Assembly: GCA_015478945.1 (NCBI GenBank)
Contig: JABUQX010022247.1
Location: forward strand, 1 to 13,671
From: Trachelipus rathkii
Taxonomy: Eukaryota; Arthropoda; Malacostraca; Isopoda; Trachelipodidae
Direction: 5' to 3'
Length of the DNA stretch: 13,671 nt
Shown: one piece after another, positions 7,933 through 13,671 of the stretch
Position numbering within the stretch: position 1 is the first letter of the stretch
Layout: each line of letters opens with the position of its first letter
The notes under the pieces: model-generated
Database searches by the model: none
The model's input: the letters and a program-made list of their open reading frames with translations, nothing else
What the model was told of the DNA's origin: nothing
Program-made: the position numbers and the translations under genes

Positions 7933-8080
7933 AAGAAGTCTTCTAAATAGTAGGAGCGTAAGCTTTCAATCTTGCCCAATTCCAATCCCTTCGATGAAGT
8001 CCTAAATGTGCTTATTTCAGAAGAAATAAAAAAATTCCAAAAAAGTGTATTAGGGAAAGGGAAGGAGACAAGTTTTACTA
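7933..8080. other. Spacer between tandem repeat and MITE
   Basis: It contains the possible third repeat start near 7972 and otherwise AT-rich sequence. No gene or motif was recognised. Confidence 0.4.
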
Positions 8081-8088
8081 TATTGAAT
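8081..8088. other. Left target-site duplication of the hAT-like MITE
   Basis: TATTGAAT lies just outside the left end. The right-hand copy, TATCAAAT, differs at two positions, both transitions. An 8-bp duplication is the hAT signature. Confidence 0.6.
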
Positions 8089-8298
8089 CATTTGAATATT
8101 TCTGAAAAAATTTCTGTTCAAAAAAGATTTAAAGTTAAAGTTTTATAAGAAATTGTTTAGTTGGCGCTCTGGCATAATCCAGATAGCTTGCCAACTAAAG
8201 AATTTTTCTTAAAAAATACTTACTTAGTATTTTAAATATCCCTAAACTTAGAAAATAATTTTTGAACTTAGAAAATTTTTTCGGAAAATATACCACTG
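8089..8298. mobile_element. 210-bp hAT-like hairpin MITE
   Basis: The right end (complement) reads CAGTGGTATATTTTCCGAAA, and the left end reads CATTTGAATATTTCTGAAA, a decayed version of the same. The arms continue with AAATTT/TTCAAAAA-like pairing and an AAGAAATT...TTTTTCTT block. The centre is a perfect 10-bp stem, TTTAGTTGGC (8156-8165) with GCCAACTAAA (8190-8199), capped by GCTCTGG/CCAGATAGC around CATAAT. hAT transposons start CA(G)NGG and duplicate 8 bp on insertion. Both features are present here, with two mismatches in the duplication. There is no coding capacity, so it would depend on a transposase elsewhere. The direct repeat AACTTAGAAAAT in the right arm (about 8246 and 8265) makes that arm longer. 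Confidence 0.7.
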
Positions 8299-8306
8299 TA
8301 TCAAAT
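8299..8306. other. Right target-site duplication of the hAT-like MITE
   Basis: TATCAAAT directly follows the terminal CCACTG and matches 6 of 8 bases with the left copy. Confidence 0.6.
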
Positions 8307-8892
8307 CTAGATATTACTGACAATTTATACCTAAAGTGGTCCACATCACCCCTCCCGACGCTATACCCTATTTATTATAATTTAAAAATATTGGCCAGAA
8401 TTATTATATTTTCAACACAATATTTGTAAGAACTTGATTTGGACTGGACTCTTCACTAATTGTGATGCAGAAGTGCTATATTTCGGTGGTATTGTGTTAG
8501 CAAATGTATGGATTTTAAATTTCTAAATTTAATATGCAATTGTACTGCAAATAATTTAGGTTTCTATCTCGTTAAAGCCCCGACATGGATAATAGGTAGC
8601 ATCTATTTTTTTAAACTATCTATTCCTATTGTGTTTATTAATAAATTAATAATTTTTTTTGTTTATAAAAAATGTTGAAGTTCCCTTTCCATGAATTTTG
8701 TTCTCTTTTTATATTTTAATTTGTTGCAAGTTTTTTAATTTTCAAAACTAATTTAATTCTCGCGGGTAAATTACTATATATAATAAAAATTTTGAAACTC
8801 CTAAAATAAAGCTTTTTCTTAAAGTTTTGTCACACACAGAGTTAGAACTATTAAAAAGTAACGTTATTCCTTAAATTTCAACATTTGGAAAT
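8307..8892. other. AT-rich spacer, no gene seen
   Basis: No frame, repeat or motif could be supported. A short GC-richer piece near 8340-8362 (CCACATCACCCCTCCCGACG) has no recognised identity. Confidence 0.5.
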
Positions 8893-8954
8893 TTAGGTTA
8901 GGTTAGTTACGTTAAGTTAAGTTAACCTCAACCTAAACCTAACCTAACCTAAAA
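8893..8954. repeat. Interstitial telomere-like repeat, head-to-head TTAGG/CCTAA
   Basis: The plus strand reads TTAGGTTAGGTTAG, then TTACG TTAAG TTAAG variants. At GTTAAC it switches to the complementary unit, CCTAAACCTAACCTAACCTAA. (TTAGG)n is the telomere unit of most arthropods. The order TTAGG-then-CCTAA places two telomere-type strands end to end. The array is only about 62 bp and several units are altered, so it may be a fusion scar, a repair insertion or a chance palindrome. Confidence 0.7.
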
Positions 8955-9327
8955 CAAAAATTAAGATAATAAATCAACTTAAGACTTGGTTAAAATGAAA
9001 ATTTCTAGCAAGAATTCACAACCTTAACATGGTTACAATGCCATTGTTTTTGATTTAGAAATATCATTGTAGCTTCCCAGCAGTGTAGAAAGAGTGAATG
9101 CATAATTTTTTATTGTCATTTATTTAATTTGTTTTGAAAATAAAAGAAATTTTAAAATATGAATAATTATAAAAAACTTAAAAAAAATAGAAATGAAAAT
9201 GACAACTAAAAAATTGTTATATAAAAAAAATTTACGACAAATTATAGGATAAAATATATAGGATCGAAAAATATGTAAAAAATCGATATATCATGTGTGG
9301 GGCTTAGCGAAAAGAAATACCCTAATT

Positions 9328-9328
<1 letters not shown>
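8955..9328. other. AT-rich spacer, no gene seen
   Basis: Low-complexity A/T-rich sequence without a supported frame. It ends at the next (TA)n tract. Confidence 0.5.
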
Positions 9329-9359
<31 letters not shown>

Positions 9360-9424
9360 ATAATATAATATATATAATATTAAATATATATAGTATATAT
9401 AGTATATATATAATATATATATAA
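9329..9424. repeat. Degenerate (TA)n tract
   Basis: About 96 bp, beginning with a near-pure (AT)13 run and followed by TAGTATATATAGTATA-type variants. Confidence 0.95.
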
Positions 9425-9790
9425 TAGTTAATATAAAAGTATTATGATGGAAAGACTAATCATATTATTGGCAAAATCAGCATTTTTCTCAATCATCATA
9501 TCATCATCATTGTCAATTTCTGCGATATTTTTGATGATAAGTGAGAATATACACCAGAAACTGGATTGAAAGATTGTTTTTGCAATCTTAAAATTTAAAA
9601 GCTCTAAATTTAATAAAAATTAAGAATTTTATATGTCCATTTTCTCGCATATTAAAATATTTTTTAAAAAATCAATGTTTGAAAGATACTTTACTATATA
9701 TTATAAATTGACATAAAAAGTAAGTGAAATATAATGGATAAATTATTGTATATTGAAATAAATCATTAATATTAGGTTATGTGATGTACG
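9425..9790. other. AT-rich spacer, no gene seen
   Basis: An ATC-rich patch (CATCATATCATCATCATTG, about 9494-9512) is the only pattern. No coding frame was recognised. Confidence 0.5.
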
Positions 9791-9792
9791 CT

Positions 9793-9886
9793 GGGGCAAA
9801 ATGCCCAGTGGGCAGGCATTTATAAAATGGTCATTTGTCCAGGCATTTTGCCCTTCATAAATGCCCGCCCAAAAACTGGGCATTTA
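9793..9886. mobile_element. Compact palindromic element, probable small MITE
   Basis: The left arm AAATGCCCAGTGGGCAGGCA plus TTTAT (9799-9823) matches the complement of the right arm (9857-9885) at 24 of 25 bases, once a 4-base insertion in the right arm is allowed. Outside and between the arms, the self-complementary block GGGCAAAATGCCC (9794-9806) is echoed by GGCATTTTGCCC (9842-9853). The GC-rich arms stand out in AT-rich DNA. No target duplication is clear. An open frame starting inside it (9835-10050) looks incidental. Confidence 0.65.
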
Positions 9887-10645
9887 AAAAATTATCAGCA
9901 GTAAAAGATGAATTAATGACAGCATTTGAAAAAAAAAAACATTTCAATAATCAAAGTTGTTTTATTTTCGCATTGTATTTCAATATTTGGTATCTTATTT
10001 ATAGATTAGTCATCATACCACCACCCTCCTCACACCAAGACTGGGGGTAAAGTGCCAACATAGCACCGCAGAATGCCAGAAAAGTTGTGAGATCAAAGAC
10101 GCAAGTTCGTGATTAAGTCAAAGATTTAACCGCCTCCTTACTACCGTTTTAGTTTAGAACTAGTTACATGTTTCCAGAAAAATCGATCCTTATGAGCTCA
10201 CGTAATCGCAAACAGACCTCACAATAGCATCTAGTCAAACATAAGAAACATAGAAAAAATAAGAGACAGCTACAAACCACAATGGCTTATCAAGACTGTT
10301 CAAGTCAAGCCAACATAACCAATCATCAAACAACTAATGTCATGCAAATATCCACAAGAGCATCCTAGGCTTGTCAATAAACTATATGCAGAACACAGAA
10401 AGTCTAAGCCATGATTCAGTGCAATTTTGGTATCGAAATAGATTTTGTTGGGCCTAGTCAAATATGACTTATGCCTAAAAGATTTATCTACAAACTCGAT
10501 TTCATTTATAACACTATTATGCTAAAGTATGTTTCCTTCTTTAAACTACAAGAAAATGCTAGAATGAAATTAACATTAACTTACAGTTTAATAACCTTAA
10601 AATAACCTTACGTAAGCAAAAAAAAACCCCGCTAATTTGGCTTTA
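9887..10645 (-). other. Presumed 3' UTR and flank of the CR1/Jockey-like LINE relic
   Basis: Downstream of the LINE stop on the minus strand I see no coding motif. G-poor plus-strand composition, as in the LINE relics, continues to about 10030, which may mark the element's 3' end. No terminal microsatellite or poly(A) tail could be defined with confidence. Confidence 0.35.
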
Positions 10646-11690
10646 CTAAATAAAATAAATGATAAGCAAACCATCCATATACCTATCCAATCGCTTTCTT
10701 AAATAAGTTGCTACCGTAGTCATCTCTAAACAACTGTCCTGTGCAAACAACTCCAAATTTAAACAACCCTGTTGCAGAATTGAAATAGCTTCTACATCAA
10801 AGATGGCCCCCCTTTCTTGCTTTAATATCTATCTACCCTCCCTGGTTCTCTCCGACCGTGCTCTACTAAGAAGAATTTATTGGTCTCTGTAATTATAAAA
10901 TAGATGTCAAATATTTGTAGACTTGGTATCATATCCCCCTTCTGAAAAATTGCCCTTTCCTAGCGAAAACATACCTAACTGCGTCGTACCCTCTGTCCTC
11001 ATTAGCTCTTTACCCTCAAAGAAACCCAGAAACACTTTTGTTTCCTACATGCGCTCTCTCTAGCATAATCTAAGTCCTTTAAATAAAGGGCATACCAAAC
11101 TGTGCACAATACCAATACTGGCCTAACTTAGCTATATGACATTTCTCTAGGTGATTAAACATTTCTAAGATCTTTATTTCATTATACCAGCATCTTATTT
11201 TAGCTTATTCTTGCTTCCAAACACTGATTTAGCTACTTTTCAAATACTTGCTTATAATCACACGTAAATCTTTTCTTGGTCCACAGACTCAGGCCAATTC
11301 CCATTCACATCGTAAGTTAAAACTTTTATTGAGGAACCTAGATGAAGTGAAACTTAATCTCAAATTAATTCGATTGTTGATACTTATCTTGCCCAACCAA
11401 ATAGGTTATCAGATCATTTGAAATATATACATCCTTCACTATTCCTAACTGGAGGTAAGCCACTTTGGTATCAATCTGCAAACTAGAAACCTTACATTAA
11501 GTTCTTGGTCTAAATCATTTATATAGGTATATTATGAGGAACAATATTTACCCCAGCACTGAACCCTTTGGGACACAACTCTTCACATGATTTTCCATGA
11601 TGAAATTGCCATTTAGTTGTACACACTGTTTTTCTATTCCACAAATCCACTCTTTAATCCTAACCATGTACACTACAACATATAACACAA
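10646..11690 (-). pseudogene. CR1/Jockey-like LINE, C-terminal reverse transcriptase relic
   Basis: Reading the minus strand, family blocks occur in order but in shifting frames. The segment KQCVQLNGNF leads to SCVPKGSVLG (11551-11580), the reverse transcriptase block usually SGVPQGSVLGP, here followed at once by TAA where P should be. VDQEKDLRVIISKYLKSS (EKDL/RV at 11261-11275) equals the usual EKDLGV block. Then come VRP (11119-11127), WYALYLKDLD (11070-11100, the 'W-P...KDI' block), a GDMI block (10925-10936), and finally LDRYMDG ending at TAG 10646-10648. The polymerase catalytic FADD block, expected between 11551 and 11275, is not recognisable. It is 5'-truncated: nothing before the K-Q-C-V block is seen. 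Function in life: reverse transcription at the target site. The clade label is from motif memory only. Confidence 0.8.
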
Positions 11691-11737
11691 AGTGCAATAT
11701 AACTTCTTGCATCAGGCATTATGCGGGGTCCATCATT

Positions 11738-13500
11738 TTAAACCCCCTCATCAAAACCCCCGGAATTCCATTCTATTATGAACCTTCCTCTTGCCTCTCC
11801 AAACTCACATTTCTCTCCGTCCAGCATCTTTACTGACTTCTAATCACTTGTTGTTCTTCTGCTCCCACCGTCGATTCCAGCACACTCACCAACCGATACA
11901 TCCGCTTAAACCAATCCGACTATCATCCATCCTTCCACATGACCAATCCATCTCAATGTAATTCATTTTTCTCTCATTTACCAATATTTCTTCACACCAC
12001 ATAATTCCTTATATGTTTCATGTTTGTCATTTATCACTCTACGCCTAACACGTTCCATAGATTGTCCATTCTGAACAATTGTACTGTCTTAAATCTTATG
12101 CTCTATTCCAGACCATAGTCTCATTAGTCATTACTATAATTTAAAAACAGGTAAACATACCCTCATGTAAGAACCCTAGCGTACTCAAGATTAGTCCCTT
12201 GAAATCCACAAAAGATTGAATTACTCCAGCCCCTTCCTGCCATTCACGACTTTTCTCAACTACAAGTCTGGAAAATCGTTTTCCTCAATGTTCATCCAAA
12301 ATATATACTATTGTTGTAAATATCAGTACACTTGTCCGCTGCCTCACCATCTAACAAACTTCACACCGAGGAGAACTTGTCATCACTCACAACCCATAAC
12401 CTTACTCTTATCTATGCTACTTTCAACCCATCCTTTTACACACAGTAACAGCAGTACCAATGAGCAAATCTCTATATCAATCTATCTTAAACTTCAAATT
12501 TTGCCACAGCTAAATAACCAAATCCATTCCCGCATATTAATAGGAGGGGCATAGCCCTCCACTCTCTTCCATTCTCCATTAATTTAACACCTTCCCTCTG
12601 CACCCTACCTCTAATTTCTTCATAGCCCATCCAGGCATTACAAATTGAAATAACCAATGAGCTCAAAACACATCCCTGCCTTCCTCGGACTATTAATATT
12701 AAACCAATCTACTTTATTACCTAATTTATTTCTACATCACGGCTTCCCTAGATCGTCATTTTATACTTTGATTCCATTCAGCGAGCCTACCAACAGCAGA
12801 TCATATCAGTAAGCAAACCTGCACAGAGTCGTTTCATATTAATGCGTATCATTACACCTGTTGCAAAATCCATATAAGGCCTAAATACAATTTAATCTCT
12901 TCTGTCTCTATCTCTCTATATTCTATGTAATGATGATTCCACAACATCGCCCTCTTACCAACTTCTAAAATTGCATCCTTGTTCTTCACCAATCAGCCCT
13001 TCAGGCACTCAACGCATTCTTTCCGAACCAAAAATACTAGTTTATATCTTCTCTACAACACCCAATAAAGTCTAAATTTCTCCCTAATATATATCTCAGT
13101 TACAATTATCCCCTTACCCTTATATACTGCTGTCCTCCAATCCCTTCGAACTATACCCCTCGCCGCCCCATAACGCTTTGTTATGCAACTTCCAAATCTA
13201 ATCAATCAACCATCTCGCTCCACTCTTCAACTATTTCACCAGTAATTTTCCATCTAAATACGCTGCAGATTTACCATTCTTCAACTTTCTCACCTAACAT
13301 TACCTCTTCCTTACTATGACCGTCACCCAAAAATTACTTATTCCTCCTTTACCATAAGCCAAACACACACATTCACTATCACTCTCATAGTGCCCTATGT
13401 ATGGCAGATTTGAGTCTCCCTCCAACAGCACCACGATTCATTTCCCAGCAATCGAAGCACCATCCCTATTTATTATCCCAAGCAGATTCTCCTTATTCTC
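11738..13500 (-). pseudogene. Second LINE relic, reverse transcriptase to C-terminus
   Basis: On the minus strand, in order: KLKNGKSAA (about 13262-13288); EGLIGEEQGC (EGLIGEEQ at 12979-13002, usually followed by GFR); a SPRKAGMCFELIGYFNL block (about 12655-12705) standing for the usual 'GVRQGCxxSPxLFN'; and a damaged catalytic YADD site that reads YAGMDLV (12522-12536). A GLKV...KSKVM-like stretch follows, then VYILDEH, GAGVIQSFVDFKGLILSTL, ETMVW (12108-12122), a RWFGHV-like block (11934-11954) followed by RMDD, and ARGRFIIEWNS before TAA at 11738-11740. Stops and shifts interrupt it throughout. It differs from the neighbouring relic in its C-terminal 'RWFGHVxRM' domain. I associate this family with crustacean genomes but cannot name the clade. 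The part upstream of 13300 is unassigned, and the copy is cut by the (TA)n tract. Plus-strand open frames here (11597-11836, 12216-12554) are antisense shadows. Confidence 0.8.
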
Positions 13501-13511
13501 ATTCCTAACCT

Positions 13512-13662
13512 TTATATATATATAGTAAATATAGTATATATATATAGTATATATGATATAAATATATATATTAAAGTATAATATTATATATATATATATA
13601 TTAATATAATATAGTATAGTATGATATATATATATACTAATATATAATATATATATATATAT
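13512..13662. repeat. Degenerate (TA)n tract at the window edge
   Basis: About 150 bp of TA with TAGTATA and TTAATATAATA interruptions. It truncates the LINE relic on its 5' side. Confidence 0.95.
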
Positions 13663-13671
13663 TAGAGGTTA

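Noticed and set aside
9835..10050. Plus-strand 71-codon frame
   Set aside because: It starts inside the palindromic element and runs through lysine-rich low complexity, with no motif.
12216..12554. Longest open frame, 112 codons on the plus strand
   Set aside because: It is antisense to the second LINE relic, whose reverse transcriptase blocks read on the minus strand, and it shows no family motif of its own.

Overview
This window looks like AT-rich, gene-poor nuclear DNA from an invertebrate animal, most likely an arthropod and possibly a decapod crustacean. I see no intact protein-coding gene. The support for that assignment is: (i) a short array of TTAGG/CCTAA, the usual arthropod telomere unit; (ii) decayed relics of a BEL/Pao-type LTR retrotransposon and of at least two non-LTR retrotransposons (LINEs) of kinds I associate with arthropod genomes; (iii) four long degenerate (TA)n tracts and two (TTA)n microsatellites; and (iv) no bacterial-style operons, ribosome binding sites or long open frames. 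The taxon is an inference, not a direct reading.

Layout. 1-540 is purine/G-rich and carries a broken frame resembling the linker before a LINE reverse transcriptase (plus strand). 540-2540 is AT-rich with no recognisable gene, a (TTA)n tract and small duplications. 2540-5760 is the 5' part of a BEL/Pao-like element: repeats and a TATA box in a probable LTR, a polyadenylation signal, a tRNA-primer-site-like sequence, a long leader, then a gag relic broken by stops, shifts and a 253-bp hairpin MITE just before the gag zinc knuckle. 5947-7198 may be a decayed DNA transposon with inverted ends. It encloses two (TA)n tracts, and between them sits a GC-rich island with a run of short perfect stem-loops, the most unusual object here. 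7581-7930 is a degenerate tandem repeat. 8089-8298 is a hAT-like hairpin MITE with a near-matching 8-bp target duplication. 8893-8954 holds telomere units in the head-to-head order. 9793-9886 is a compact palindromic element. 10646-13500 is occupied by two LINE relics on the minus strand, seen as C-rich, G-poor sequence on the plus strand: a CR1/Jockey-like reverse transcriptase end (10646-11690) directly following the C-terminal half of a different LINE (11738-13500). The window ends in a (TA)n tract.

Nothing here appears to work together as a live system. The window reads as a nested graveyard of mobile elements. The best candidates for something undescribed are the GC-rich multi-hairpin island (6535-6890) and the two or three hairpin MITE families.
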